Below are positions 31,151-40,160 of a DNA stretch of 64,000 bases, piece by piece. This DNA comes from CAIKHN01 sp964394565 (GTDB lineage Bacteria; Patescibacteriota; Patescibacteriia; UBA9934), in NCBI GenBank assembly GCA_964394565.1, contig CAYMYA010000002.1, positions 1 to 64,000 on the forward strand. Reading direction: 5' to 3'. The notes below the pieces were generated by a model that was given only the letters and a program-made list of their open reading frames with translations, had not been told where the DNA came from and did not search any database. Made by a program: the position numbers and the translations under genes. How positions within the stretch are numbered: the first letter of the stretch is position 1; each line of letters begins with the position of its first letter.

Positions 31151-31936
31151 TTAGTACAAACTATATGTCACGTACACGGTCATGCGTACTTCTTCTGTAC
31201 CCACTTCAACCGCCGCATCGCTTTCCTCCACTTTCATTGCATCAAGGGATTCGTAATACATTGGGATGCTTCCATCAGGACCTTCACTGTAGCTGACCAC
31301 ACGCCCGAGCCGTACGCCCATCGCTGCTGCAATTTGCTTTGCCTGTTTTTTTGCATTTGCCATTGCTTCTACACGAGCATCTTGCCGCGCTTGCATTTCA
31401 TCCTCTACTTCATATCGCAACGACGACACTGACGTCGCACCGTTCGCAGGACCAGCATCAAGCACCTCAGCAATGCGTTCAGTGTCGCGGATCTTAACGG
31501 TCAACGTCTGTGACGCACGGTACCCGGTCACCACTGCAGGACTTACATCACGGTCGTACACCTCAGACGTCGCAAAAGACGACGTCTTGAGATCTTCATC
31601 CGCAATCCCTAATGCTTTCATCGCCGCAATGACCGCATTCATCGCGGTAGATGCTTCACTTTGCGCTGCCTCTGTGGTGGATGCGGTGAGTTTCACCGTG
31701 AAATCTACCGTCGCGATATCGGGCACTACGCTCACTTCTCCTGTGGCAGAGACAGAAATTGTCGGAGCGGCAAGCTCACTAAACCCAACGGTCAGCGCTT
31801 CTTTCATTGCTGTTTTAATATTCACTCCCATCCACACAATGCCATACACCATGAGAATCCCGAGCAACACCGTAAACATTTTATTGTCCTGCCACGACGG
31901 CCAAATGCTCGTCGAATTTTTTTCCCAAGATGCCAT
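31151..31936 (-). CDS. SIMPL domain (DUF541) membrane-anchored protein
   Basis: The 261-residue protein has one N-terminal transmembrane helix (MFTVLLGILMVYGIVWMGV) and a SIMPL domain. The domain shows PTISVSATGEVSVVPDIATVDFTVKL, GYRASQTLTVKIRD and the closing QARQDARVEAMANAKKQA with LGRVVSYSEG. SIMPL proteins form oligomeric periplasmic or surface assemblies of poorly known role. It lies between eno and the PaaX/Cas2-like gene, and a palindrome shared with that gene lies about 60 bases upstream. Confidence 0.9.
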   Translation of the reverse strand: MASWEKNSTSIWPSWQDNKMFTVLLGILMVYGIVWMGVNIKTAMKEALTVGFSELAAPTISVSATGEVSVVPDIATVDFTVKLTASTTEAAQSEASTAMNAVIAAMKALGIADEDLKTSSFATSEVYDRDVSPAVVTGYRASQTLTVKIRDTERIAEVLDAGPANGATSVSSLRYEVEDEMQARQDARVEAMANAKKQAKQIAAAMGVRLGRVVSYSEGPDGSIPMYYESLDAMKVEESDAAVEVGTEEVRMTVYVTYSLY

Positions 31937-31996
31937 AGAATGAAGGGTTAATTATTCAAATCATACCACAAAGTACTTGAACATTCTGATCATTCT

Positions 31997-32030
31997 ACGC
32001 AAATGATTCCCGATCGGGAATCATTTGCGT
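31997..32030. repeat. Perfect 34-bp palindrome at the 3' end of the PaaX/Cas2-like gene
   Basis: ACGCAAATGATTCCCGA is followed by its exact complement. The palindrome covers the stop codon of the PaaX/Cas2-like gene and lies upstream of the SIMPL gene. It shares ACGCAAAT, CCGATCGG and ATTTGCGT with the palindrome at 32571-32608, so it is more likely an operator than a terminator. Confidence 0.7.
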
Positions 32031-32614
32031 AAATCCATTTTTCGGGAAACAAAAACAGAAATCCATCGAGATGTTCGGTTCAGATCAAAAAGCTTCACTA
32101 ACGGTTCCCATGCATCGTAAGAAGAAACCCATACGCTTTTTTGGATCGGCACAAATCCCGCGTAACGAAGAAAATTCCGAAGGGATCTTCGAAGTGCGCT
32201 CTCAACCTCAGGAATATCAAATACCACCATACAAACACACCCGTCAGGCATTGGTGGCGCCTGAAGAACCTGCAAACGGAACATCTCCTTTGAGCCACGC
32301 TCTGTCAATGCGACTCGATATGTATTTCCGATTTTCCGAATGCTCAGCAACTTCTGTGTTTGTAACCGTAAAAGTTCTTGTCGATGATATGCACGTTCTC
32401 GAGCGGTTTTCATTCTTCGAACACCGTCCATCCCATATTTCAGCACCGCCGTAGGTCGATACCCAAATGTCAACAACAAATCGCATGTTTCGACAACTTC
32501 CTGAAAGATTTTTGCCGAACGCCCTTCAAGCTTTAATGACTTTTGCGTTGCATACTTTGCGGAGGAGATCTTACGCATATTTTTCCCGATCGGACTATAT
32601 TTGCGTAAGCTCAT
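32021..32614 (-). CDS. PaaX/Cas2-like fold regulator
   Basis: The 197-residue protein has an N-terminal basic region and a winged-helix-like middle (QELLRLQTQKLLSIRKIGNTYRVALTERG). The C-terminal domain (CMVVFDIPEVESALRRSLRNFLRYAGFVPIQKSVWVSSYD) is the Cas2-like ferredoxin fold seen in PaaX-type regulators of Patescibacteria. The longest start is given; an internal ATG at 32578 is possible because the first 12 codons lie in a palindrome. No cas1 or CRISPR repeats are present, so I read it as a transcription regulator, not a CRISPR nuclease. It follows pgk by 15 bases. Confidence 0.7.
   Translation of the reverse strand: MSLRKYSPIGKNMRKISSAKYATQKSLKLEGRSAKIFQEVVETCDLLLTFGYRPTAVLKYGMDGVRRMKTARERAYHRQELLRLQTQKLLSIRKIGNTYRVALTERGSKEMFRLQVLQAPPMPDGCVCMVVFDIPEVESALRRSLRNFLRYAGFVPIQKSVWVSSYDAWEPLVKLFDLNRTSRWISVFVSRKMDLRK
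32571..32608. promoter_or_regulatory. Imperfect 38-bp palindrome at the 5' end of the PaaX/Cas2-like gene
   Basis: TTACGCA and TGCGTAA arms flank CCGATCGG at the exact centre. The spacing and sequence repeat those of the palindrome at the gene's 3' end. It is a candidate operator for autoregulation. Confidence 0.6.
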
Positions 32615-32629
32615 GACAAAAGTTGTGAA

Positions 32630-33751
32630 CTACAACACCTCAAGCCCCGGCAATGTTTCGCCGCTCAGGAGCGCGAGCATTGCGCCGCCGCCAGTGGAGA
32701 CGTGGGTGAAGCAGTCAGTAAGGCCGAATTCCTCTAAACATTCAACGGTTTCGCCGCCACCAACAATCGTAGTAGCTGACGTATTCTTTGCCATAGCACG
32801 CGCAATCGCCAGCGTTCCCGCAAAACCGTCTTTCCGGTTCGTATTCCCAAGGGGTCCGTTCCACACAATCGTTTTCGCTCCCGCAATTGCCCGCACAAAA
32901 CACGCAACTGTTTCTGGTCCAATATCTGGTACAGCGTTTTTCGTCACCAACACATCGCACGGCAAAAAAATCTTCTTGCCATATTTCTTTGCCACACGTT
33001 TCGCCTCCGTAACGTCCGTTGCTTTTGTGAACACAGAAGCTTGCGGCAAGGCTTTCCCCATACTCGCAGCAAGCATCGTTAACCCCGATCCACCGCCAAT
33101 TAATATTGCATCAGTTTTTTTTCCGAGCTTTTCGATCAAAGGAATTTTCGTGCTCACCTTTACACCGCCAAGCACAAGCACGAACGGTTTCTTCGGCGCT
33201 GTCAACAATGCTTTCACCTCGCGCACCAATAACTCTCCCGCAAAACTGGGGAGATATTTCGTTACACCAACAATCGATGCGTGTTTTCGGTGACATACAC
33301 CGAATGCATTATTGACATACACGTCGCCACACGCAGCAAGCTTTTTTGCGAATTCAGCTGAATTTTTTTCCTCACCTTCATCAAACCGAAGATTTTCGAG
33401 CATCACTATCCCTCCCGGAGCCATACGATTGATAACATCCTGTGCATCGCTTCCAGGGCCATGAGGAATGCATCGCACATTCATGTGGAGCACGCGCCCC
33501 AATGCGCGTGCGATGGGCGCCAAAGAGAGCGATCGAACCTTCTTTCCCTTCGGCGCACCAAGGTGTGCAACAATCACAACTCGCGCACCACGAGATTGTA
33601 ACCGTTCAATTTCTGGAATACTTGCTTTCAATCGATGCATGCCGTGTGCCGCTACTCTGCCATGTTTCACAGGAACATTCGCGTCAATCCGCAAAATAAC
33701 TCGATCATCATGATGAATATCACGTGCGGTCCACGTGTGAAGCTTCTGCAT
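32630..33751 (-). CDS. pgk: Phosphoglycerate kinase
   Basis: PGK transfers the acyl phosphate of 1,3-bisphosphoglycerate to ADP. The protein shows VILRIDANVPV, VVIVAHLGAPKG (substrate site), IVMLENLRFDEGEEKN, VNNAFGVCHRKHAS, VLGGVKVSTKI, WNGPLGNT and the C-terminal GGGETVE and THVSTGGGAML. At 373 residues it is slightly short but complete. I chose the start at MQKLHTWTARD; upstream ATGs (33772 and beyond) would overlap ndh further. It already overlaps the upstream ndh gene by about 30 bases. Confidence 0.96.
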   Translation of the reverse strand: MQKLHTWTARDIHHDDRVILRIDANVPVKHGRVAAHGMHRLKASIPEIERLQSRGARVVIVAHLGAPKGKKVRSLSLAPIARALGRVLHMNVRCIPHGPGSDAQDVINRMAPGGIVMLENLRFDEGEEKNSAEFAKKLAACGDVYVNNAFGVCHRKHASIVGVTKYLPSFAGELLVREVKALLTAPKKPFVLVLGGVKVSTKIPLIEKLGKKTDAILIGGGSGLTMLAASMGKALPQASVFTKATDVTEAKRVAKKYGKKIFLPCDVLVTKNAVPDIGPETVACFVRAIAGAKTIVWNGPLGNTNRKDGFAGTLAIARAMAKNTSATTIVGGGETVECLEEFGLTDCFTHVSTGGGAMLALLSGETLPGLEVL

Positions 33752-34988
33752 GGATGTTCCCTTCTTTGGCATACGTGAGGAATCCTCTCCACATGCGGCG
33801 TAATGCATCAGGCCACGATGTTGCAAGGAAAAAATAATGTGCATCGATAGCGCGACGCAAGATAGCAATAGTATACCCCCAAACGGGCACGCCAAAGATT
33901 TCACCAACGGCATACCCCTTTCCCAGCGTGTAGATCATGCTCCAAAAGCGCTTCGTCCGATACGGCTTCAACGGTCGACGTGCAATCATCGCGGCAATAT
34001 TTCGCACAACCATTTTAGACTGGTGAACCGCCGCCTGTGCCGTTTGTGGATCAGGAGTCTTTCCAGCAATCACGACGCTATCGCCAAGTCCAAACATCGC
34101 CGTCTCTCCCTGAATCCGAAGTGTTTCGTCAACCAACATACGCCCGTGCTCATTCACTGCAAACCCAAAACCCAACACCGCATCCGGCATCTTCACTCCC
34201 AGCGTCACCACGCAACAATCAAATGCTTCATGGCGTGACGAACCACTATACAAACCGTCTTTCATCGGCTGAAGAAGTACTCCCCCATCACTCACCGACA
34301 CCAAAGAAACATTATTCATACACTCCACACCGATCGCCTCCAACCGTGCAATGCTCCGCCGACGTAACCACGGCGGCAACATCATAAGCGGCTCCGGCGC
34401 TCGCCCAGCAAGTATGACCGTTACAGAATCTTTCGTGATGACGCCTTTTTGCACAGCAATATTGACCATGGAAGCAACTTCCGCAGCGTACTCCGTTCCA
34501 TTCGCGCCATTCCCAATAATTATCATGCGCTGTCGTTCCCCCTTCGCAGCACGTTGCAACATATCCGCCAATCGCTCACGAATCACCATTGCATCTTGCG
34601 CGCGCTTCAGATCGCACGTAAATGCCGCAACACCAGGAATATCGAAATCGTTGGAAACACTCCCCAAGGCACACACTAAAATATCAAATGGGATTGTACT
34701 ATCATCTGCGCACAGCACATGGCGCGCCACACGATCGATACCGAGTACTGTTGCACGTCGATATCGAATTCCACGCACCGCAACCAAATCAATTTCTACA
34801 TCACGCACCGCGGAAGCATGCACCGTTCCCGCTGCAACTTCGTGAAGCCACGGCGTGTATACCGATTCCTCATGTTCGTCGACGATCGTGATCGCAATCC
34901 TCTCACCGAAACGTTTCCGCAATAGTCGCTGCGCAACACAAAGCCCACCAAATCCGCCACCAAGAATAACAATTCGCGTTTGCGACAT
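33720..34988 (-). CDS. Type II NADH dehydrogenase-like FAD oxidoreductase
   Basis: The 422-residue protein has the FAD site RIVILGGGFGGLCVAQRL, then a YTPWLHEVAAGT segment, the NAD(P)H site MIIIGNGANGTEYAAEVAS and the second FAD motif AMFGLGDSVVIAGKTPDPQTAQAAVHQ. This is the order of NDH-2 enzymes, which pass electrons from NADH to quinone at the membrane face. Most Patescibacteria lack a full respiratory chain, so NADH recycling or oxygen detoxification is a plausible role. It overlaps pgk and is in a minus-strand glycolysis cluster. Confidence 0.85.
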   Translation of the reverse strand: MSQTRIVILGGGFGGLCVAQRLLRKRFGERIAITIVDEHEESVYTPWLHEVAAGTVHASAVRDVEIDLVAVRGIRYRRATVLGIDRVARHVLCADDSTIPFDILVCALGSVSNDFDIPGVAAFTCDLKRAQDAMVIRERLADMLQRAAKGERQRMIIIGNGANGTEYAAEVASMVNIAVQKGVITKDSVTVILAGRAPEPLMMLPPWLRRRSIARLEAIGVECMNNVSLVSVSDGGVLLQPMKDGLYSGSSRHEAFDCCVVTLGVKMPDAVLGFGFAVNEHGRMLVDETLRIQGETAMFGLGDSVVIAGKTPDPQTAQAAVHQSKMVVRNIAAMIARRPLKPYRTKRFWSMIYTLGKGYAVGEIFGVPVWGYTIAILRRAIDAHYFFLATSWPDALRRMWRGFLTYAKEGNIHAEASHVDRT

Positions 34989-35009
34989 AATACTATGACG
35001 AGTGTTCGG

Positions 35010-35507
35010 TTATCCGAAAATACATCGTATCACTGCGTTTGGTTTACGCAGGTTTCCCATGACTACGGCGTTGAATCCAAACGCATGCCCAGCACCACCA
35101 GCAGCAAAAAGTGCAAGCACTGCCATAAGAATAATATGTTCGTCAATGAGCCCATTCGCCGTGTTCGCGACAAAATGTGCAAGGTAATATAACCCCATAA
35201 GCACAATGCCGAGTATCGCCGCCGGGCGGACACAAAGCCCGAGAATCAACGCAATGCCTAAAAACAGCATACCCCACGCGTTCAGACTATCGATCAACCC
35301 ATTCCCCGCAAGCGAATGAAACCAATCTGCAAACGGTCCGTTTGCAGAAAGAAGGTATGACGACGCCGACCAATCGGACGTCACTTTCTTCCAACCACTC
35401 AACAAAAACATCAAGCCAACAACACCACGTAGTAAAAGATATGCAATGCCAAATGCGTGTTCATGGGCTCCCTCGCTAATCTTCCCAAGAATCGATTGCG
35501 TCTTCAT
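35010..35507 (-). CDS. DoxX family membrane protein
   Basis: The 165-residue protein has four hydrophobic segments and the DoxX pattern LLLRGVVGLMFLLSGWKKV, then LNAWGMLFLGIALILGLCVRPAAILGIVLMGLYY. It is larger than the paralog at 11 kb. The start overlaps the gap stop as ATGA, so translation is coupled to GAPDH. It is followed by ndh, which may point to a redox membrane role. Confidence 0.85.
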   Translation of the reverse strand: MKTQSILGKISEGAHEHAFGIAYLLLRGVVGLMFLLSGWKKVTSDWSASSYLLSANGPFADWFHSLAGNGLIDSLNAWGMLFLGIALILGLCVRPAAILGIVLMGLYYLAHFVANTANGLIDEHIILMAVLALFAAGGAGHAFGFNAVVMGNLRKPNAVIRCIFG

Positions 35508-36505
35508 ACCGAAATCTTTGTGCACAATTCGACTAAGCTATGCGAATATCCCCATTCGTTGTCGTACCACGCGACGACTTTCACTAAGTTTCCATCCACG
35601 ACATTCGTCAATGCAAGATCAACAACTGCGGAATGCGGATCACCAATAAAATCTGAGGAAACTAACGGTTCATTCGTCACGCCAACGAGCCCGTGAAATC
35701 GCGGTGTTTTTGATGCAGCAATCATCGCGTCGTTCACTTCCTGGATGGTAACGTTTTTCTTCAGAAGAAATGTCATGTCTGACAGTGAGACTGTTGGTAC
35801 AGGAACACGAACTGATAAGCCGTCAAATTTTCCCTGAAGCGATGGGATCGTGCGTGCAACCGCAATTGCCGCGCCAGTTGACGTCGGCACAATATTCTCC
35901 GCGGCAGCGCGGCCTTCGCGCAAATCCTTCTTCGGAGAATCCACGAGCGCTTGCGAGGCCGTATAGCCATGCACTGTCGTCATCATCGCCTTTTTGATAC
36001 CGAATGCCTCTTCAATAATTGCAGAAACTGGCGCGACACAATTTGTGGTGCACGATGCATTACTGAGCACCTTTGCGTTTTCATCCTTAAGGTTCTCGTC
36101 GTTTACGCTCATGACAAACGTCGGCACGTTCCCGCCCTTTCCTGGAGCAGAAATAACGACGCGTTTTGCGCCGGCGGCAATATGAACGCTTGCTTTTTCC
36201 TCTGTCACAAACAGCCCCGTTGATTCAATCACGATATCAATACCAAGCTCCTTCCATGGCAATTGCGCAGGATCTTTCTCTGCAAGAAGCGTAATGGTTT
36301 TCCCGCCGACGATGAGTGCATCGTTCGTGTGGCTCACGTCGACATTCCATGTACCGTAATTCGTGTCGTGCTTGAGCAGATACGCGAGCGTTGCAGCGTC
36401 CGTGAGATCGTTGATTGCCACCACGTCGAATCCTTTTTCTTCCCAACCAACCTTAAAGACCGTGCGACCGATCCGACCAAAACCGTTAATCGCGATGCGA
36501 GGCAT
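35504..36505 (-). CDS. gap: Glyceraldehyde-3-phosphate dehydrogenase
   Basis: GAPDH oxidises glyceraldehyde-3-phosphate with NAD. The protein starts RIAINGFGRIGRTVFKV (NAD site), has the catalytic segment SNASCTTNCVAPVS and GRAAAENIVPTSTGAA, and ends KVVAWYDNEWGYSHSLVELC. The length of 333 residues is normal. It forms with doxX, ndh and pgk a minus-strand run of closely packed genes, of which gap is the first. Confidence 0.98.
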   Translation of the reverse strand: MPRIAINGFGRIGRTVFKVGWEEKGFDVVAINDLTDAATLAYLLKHDTNYGTWNVDVSHTNDALIVGGKTITLLAEKDPAQLPWKELGIDIVIESTGLFVTEEKASVHIAAGAKRVVISAPGKGGNVPTFVMSVNDENLKDENAKVLSNASCTTNCVAPVSAIIEEAFGIKKAMMTTVHGYTASQALVDSPKKDLREGRAAAENIVPTSTGAAIAVARTIPSLQGKFDGLSVRVPVPTVSLSDMTFLLKKNVTIQEVNDAMIAASKTPRFHGLVGVTNEPLVSSDFIGDPHSAVVDLALTNVVDGNLVKVVAWYDNEWGYSHSLVELCTKISV

Positions 36506-36531
36506 AGATACCAGTATTTTATCACAAAATA

Positions 36532-36559
36532 CAACACCGAGCCCTAAAGCTCGGTGTTG
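36532..36559 (-). terminator. tsf terminator
   Basis: CAACACCGAGC and GCTCGGTGTTG form a perfect 11-bp stem with a 6-base loop. TATTTTG follows on the minus strand, ten bases past the tsf stop. Confidence 0.8.
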
Positions 36560-36568
36560 ATTCGGAGC

Positions 36569-37159
36569 TTACGCGCCGAGTTGCATGCGAACGAAACGGC
36601 CAATCTTGAGGTTTTCACCAATGACCGAGATATTCTCGTTCAAGAGTTGTTCGATGGTCTTTTCTTCGTCTTTGATGAAAGATTGCTCCATCAAGCAAAT
36701 CTCGGCGTAGAACTTGTTCAGCTTGCCGTCGAGAATCTTTTCGATCATCTCGGCTGGCTTACCTTCCTGACTGAGCTGATCGCGGTACACCGCCTTTTCG
36801 CGTTCGATTACGTCGGCTGGCACCTGGTCGCGGCTCACGTATTGCGGCGCACTGGCAGCAATGTGCATTGCGAGGTCTGCACCGAACGCATTGAACTGAT
36901 CGTTACGCGCAACGAAATCGGTTTCACACAAGATTTCCACTACCACCGCGAGCTTATTGCCATGCGAGTACGTGAACACCTTCCCTTCTGCCGTTGCGCG
37001 ATCGGCCTTCTTTGCCGCCTTTGCCGCACCAGCAGCACGCAGAGCATCCGTCGCCTTTTCCATGTCGCCACCATGTTCTTCCAATGCGCGCTTTGCGTCC
37101 ATCATCGCTGCACCGGTCAACTCACGCAGTTTTGCTACCTCCCCTGCAGTGATTGCCAT
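36569..37159 (-). CDS. tsf: Elongation factor Ts
   Basis: EF-Ts exchanges GDP for GTP on EF-Tu. The N-terminal domain ITAGEVAKLRELTGAAMMDAKRALEEHGGD and the core VVVEILCETDFVARNDQF are typical. At 196 residues it is the short form, with one core subdomain reduced, as in several reduced genomes. It is 18 bases after rpsB, in the universal rpsB-tsf order. Confidence 0.97.
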   Translation of the reverse strand: MAITAGEVAKLRELTGAAMMDAKRALEEHGGDMEKATDALRAAGAAKAAKKADRATAEGKVFTYSHGNKLAVVVEILCETDFVARNDQFNAFGADLAMHIAASAPQYVSRDQVPADVIEREKAVYRDQLSQEGKPAEMIEKILDGKLNKFYAEICLMEQSFIKDEEKTIEQLLNENISVIGENLKIGRFVRMQLGA

Positions 37160-37177
37160 AGAATTTCAATTCCTAAA

Positions 37178-38029
37178 TTATTTCTTCTCTGGAGTTTCGG
37201 ACTTTTGCTGTGCAGCCGTTGCCGCCAGCTCCTCCTTCGTCGCGTCGTCGATATCTTCAACCGCCGCTTTCGAGCTTTCTGCAAGCTTCACGTCATCCTC
37301 CGCATTCTTGCGCACGTCGGAAGCCGCCTTTGCGGTAGCGATTGCTTTCGCTTTTCCTTCTGTAACCGCTCCAGCGACCAACTTCGTCACAAGCTCCAAG
37401 CTTCCTACTGCATCGTCGTTCCCTGGAATCACGAAACGGATCCCCTTTGGGTTTACGTTGCTGTCCACGAGCGCGATCATGGTCACGCCCATCGTGGTTG
37501 CTTCACGCACTGCAGTCTTTTCATGACGTGCGTCCAAAATAAACAGCGCGTCTGGCAACTTCGTCAACGTGGAAATTCCACCAATCTTTCCTTCGAGCTC
37601 TTCAATCTCACGGGCAAACTGTAACTGTTCAAGCTTCGTGTACTTCTTCAATTCACCCTTCGCGGATTTGTCTTTCAAATCCAAGTAGTGACGAATGATT
37701 TTTTGAATCTGCGCAAAGTTTGTGAGCGTTCCACCCAACCAACGTGTGTTGATGTATGGCATGCCACACGCTTTGGCGTATTCCTCAACAATTGGCTGTG
37801 CTTGGCGCTTGGTGCCAAGAAATACAATCGAACCGCCACGCGCTGCGACATCCGTCACGTACGCGAGTGCTTGCTCCAATTTTGCAGTTGTCTTCTCAAC
37901 GTCAATAATGTGCACACCGCCCCGTTCGCCGTAAATGTACGGCTTCATCTTTGGGTGCCAACGGCTGGACTGGTGACCAAAGTGCACACCTGCCTTTAAC
38001 ATTTCTAACAGTGACGGCATCTTTGCCAT
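37178..38029 (-). CDS. rpsB: 30S ribosomal protein S2
   Basis: S2 is needed for recruitment of S1 and mRNA to the small subunit. The protein starts SLLEMLKAGVHFGHQSSRWHPKMKPYIYGE, with VFLGTKRQAQPIVEE, TRWLGGTLTNF and MIALVDSNVNPKGIRFVIPGNDDA. At 283 residues it has an extended acidic and Ala/Lys-rich tail beyond the usual domain. AGGA precedes the ATG. An assembly gap lies about 110 bases upstream, so its promoter region is incomplete. Confidence 0.98.
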   Translation of the reverse strand: MAKMPSLLEMLKAGVHFGHQSSRWHPKMKPYIYGERGGVHIIDVEKTTAKLEQALAYVTDVAARGGSIVFLGTKRQAQPIVEEYAKACGMPYINTRWLGGTLTNFAQIQKIIRHYLDLKDKSAKGELKKYTKLEQLQFAREIEELEGKIGGISTLTKLPDALFILDARHEKTAVREATTMGVTMIALVDSNVNPKGIRFVIPGNDDAVGSLELVTKLVAGAVTEGKAKAIATAKAASDVRKNAEDDVKLAESSKAAVEDIDDATKEELAATAAQQKSETPEKK

Positions 38030-38137
38030 AGTGAAATCCTTTTAATCCTCGGCAATCTCGCCATCGCGGGCCCCGTCTGCGCAGGGAGGATCCGTTCGAT
38101 GATGTATCGAGTGCCTGTGAAATTCTGATAAATAAGT

Positions 38138-38237
38138 NNNNNNNNNNNNNNNNNNNNNNNNNNNNNNNNNNNNNNNNNNNNNNNNNNNNNNNNNNNNNNN
38201 NNNNNNNNNNNNNNNNNNNNNNNNNNNNNNNNNNNNN
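38138..38237. other. Assembly gap of 100 N
   Basis: The gap removes the very end of queA and the upstream part of the rpsB leader. Any frame read through it is artificial. The true distance between queA and rpsB is unknown. Confidence 0.95.
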
Positions 38238-39235
38238 CGAATAAACATCGCATCGCCGAAAGAGAAAAAGCGGTAGTGATGTGCGATAGCTTCTTGGTAA
38301 GCCGCAAGGACGTTTTCGCGGCCGGCGAAGGCGGAAACGAGCACGAGGAGGGTAGATTTCGGAAGATGAAAATTCGTCATCATCGCATCAATGACATTGA
38401 ACTCGAACCCTGGAGTAATGAAAATATTGAGTTCGCCGGAATAGGCGCTCAGGATCCCTCGGCATTCATATACGCCCTCCAACACGCGCACCGTCGTGGT
38501 TCCGACGGCGATCACCCGTCGGCCTTCTGCTTTTGCGGCGTTAATGCGCATTGCCGTATCGGCATCGATCTCAACATACTCGGCGTGCATGGTGTGGTCT
38601 TCGATGTGCTCGGTTTGCACGGGGCGGAAGGTGCCGATGCCCACGTGGAGCGTGACGTACTCGATCTGCACGCCTTTCGCCGCAATTGCATCGATGAGTT
38701 CCGGAGTGAAATGCAGCCCCGCGGTTGGCGCCGCAACGGAACCAACCGATGCTGCGTATACCGTTTGGTACTGCTCGGGGTGGCAAAGCTTAGCTTTAAC
38801 ATACGGCGGCGTTGGAATTGCGCCATGCTTTTCGCAGAACTCGAACGTTTCTGCCCCTGTCATTGCTGTATTAAACGTCACAATCCCGTCATCCGTCTTG
38901 GATGTCACAACAAAGTTAAAGCTTAGCTTTAACCCTGTGTGCAATTTCTTACTCCCCTTCACCAGCGCATCAATCTCGCCATCGCGCACTTTGAGCACAA
39001 ACACCTCAAACCCGTCGATCATGAGTCGGGCTTTGAATACCTTTGATCGATTAAACACGAGCACATCGCCGGCATGGAGTTCGTCGACGATGCTCGAAAA
39101 TCGCTCCCGATGCTGCATCGCGCCCGTCTCCCGATCAAGTACAAGCAGCCTCGAAGCATCCCGCGGCTCGGCCGGAACCTGGGCAATGAGCTCCTCCGGC
39201 AAGTCATAATCAAATTCCGTCACCGGTGTGGGCAT
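38238..39235 (-). CDS. queA: S-adenosylmethionine:tRNA ribosyltransferase-isomerase, 3' end in gap
   Basis: QueA transfers and isomerises the ribose of SAM onto 7-deazaguanine in tRNA to give epoxyqueuosine. The protein starts EFDYDLPEELIAQVPAEPRDASRLLVLDR, has DVLVFNRSKVFKARL, SVAAPTAGLHFT and YVTLHVGIGTFRPV, and reaches YRFFSFGDAMFI, which in the family is within a few residues of the end. About 332 residues are visible, so only the last codons and stop lie in the N run. It is divergent from the GC-rich islet gene at 39.3 kb. Confidence 0.95.
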
Positions 39236-39332
39236 ACGCGCAATATTCTAGGCTAATCCTTGCCAAAAATCAAAATTTATAAAACGATTTTAATGGTTTC
39301 GATCCAACGCCATATATTCCAACGAGGCTACC

Positions 39333-39686
39333 GTGACCAATACCGAAATCCGCTTCCTCCTCCAGATCATCCTCCTCCTCTTGGTCTTGGGTGTGCCGCC
39401 CCTGACCATATGGATCGGAAAGACCCTCCGGAATCTCCGGGGGTGGCAGTGGACCGCGGCACCGTTTCTGTTCACCGTCGCCTTCCTCATGATCACCTTC
39501 ACTACGACCGGAGTGCAAACGGTGCTGAAGATCGACTTCGGTTGGGACGAATCAATCGCCAACAACGTCGGTCTGATCTTCTATAGCGCCCACATGATCA
39601 TCTTTGTATGGTATGCCAGAGGAGGGAAACCCCTGTCGGAGGGCGAGAAGGCTCAGAAGGACAACGGGCAAGGCTCCACCGCATAG
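39333..39686 (+). CDS. Unknown GC-rich membrane protein (islet at 39.3 kb)
   Basis: The 117-residue protein is not recognised. It has three hydrophobic helices: FLLQIILLLLVLGVPPLTIW, WTAAPFLFTVAFLMITFTTT and NVGLIFYSAHMIIFVWY. A hydrophilic tail (SEGEKAQKDNGQGSTA) follows. The start is GTG with GAGG five bases upstream. A possible -10 (TATATT at 39313) lies just before it, with a weak -35. A strong GC-rich hairpin ends the unit. Base composition is much higher in G and C than queA or rpmE on either side. Confidence 0.6.
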   Translation: MTNTEIRFLLQIILLLLVLGVPPLTIWIGKTLRNLRGWQWTAAPFLFTVAFLMITFTTTGVQTVLKIDFGWDESIANNVGLIFYSAHMIIFVWYARGGKPLSEGEKAQKDNGQGSTA

Positions 39687-39701
39687 TCAGCTCATCACGC
39701 T

Positions 39702-39728
39702 CGCGCCCCGGACGGATCCCGGGGCGCG
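39702..39728 (+). terminator. GC-rich hairpin after the 39.3 kb islet gene
   Basis: CGCGCCCCGG and CCGGGGCGCG form a perfect 10-bp stem with a 7-base loop, 16 bases after the stop. It resembles the terminators of the other islets and lacks a long T-run. Confidence 0.65.
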
Positions 39729-39761
39729 TCGTCGTTTGTGAGGACAATTCACCGCCAATCT

Positions 39762-39790
39762 TTGACAAAAAAGCCCAGCTCCGCTACTAT
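39762..39790 (+). promoter_or_regulatory. rpmE promoter
   Basis: TTGACA and TACTAT are 17 bases apart. A CGCTG/CAGCG hairpin lies in the roughly 40-base leader before the rpmE ATG. Confidence 0.7.
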
Positions 39791-39836
39791 TTGGCCACTT
39801 AATACCGCTGTATTCAAAGCAGCGCAACTCCCTTTT

Positions 39837-40148
39837 ATGAAGGCAGGAATCCATCCAGAGTACTTCGATTCAACCATCACCTGTGCGTGCGGCGCCGTGT
39901 ACAAAACCGGCTCAAGCATGGAAACAATTGCGATTGAATTGTGCAGCGCATGCCACCCATTCTTTACGGGAAAGCAGAAAATTTTGGACACCGCGCGCCG
40001 CGTGGAGAAGTTCACTGCAAAGGGCGACAAGAAGGCGGCAACCGTGAAGACGGCAAAGGACAAAGCCGCAGAACGTGCAGCGCGCGCAAGCGCAAAGGCC
40101 GCAAAGAAAGCAAACAGCGATACATCGATCAAATCGGTTTCGCGTTAG
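39837..40148 (+). CDS. rpmE: 50S ribosomal protein L31, extended
   Basis: L31 bridges the two ribosomal subunits. The N-terminal 65 residues are the family domain: MKAGIHPEYFDSTITCACG, then GSSMETIAIELCSACHPFFTGKQK, with Cys pairs (CAC and CSAC) that can bind zinc, as in the C+ form. A 35-residue Lys/Ala tail (TAKDKAAERAARASAKAAKK) makes it longer (103 residues) than most L31. The start at MKAGIHP is chosen by family match; no good Shine-Dalgarno is seen. It begins the rpmE-prfA-prmC run. Confidence 0.95.
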   Translation: MKAGIHPEYFDSTITCACGAVYKTGSSMETIAIELCSACHPFFTGKQKILDTARRVEKFTAKGDKKAATVKTAKDKAAERAARASAKAAKKANSDTSIKSVSR

Positions 40149-40160
40149 ACGTCAGCGTGG

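Noticed and set aside
32021..32614. Cas2 and a CRISPR locus
   Set aside because: The C-terminal fold is Cas2-like, but no cas1, other cas genes or repeat-spacer array is present, and the N-terminal part suits a PaaX-type regulator.
38042..38137. Coding sequence continuing queA through the N run
   Set aside because: QueA should end within a few residues of FGDAMFI; the frame beyond the gap is artificial and corresponds to the rpsB leader.
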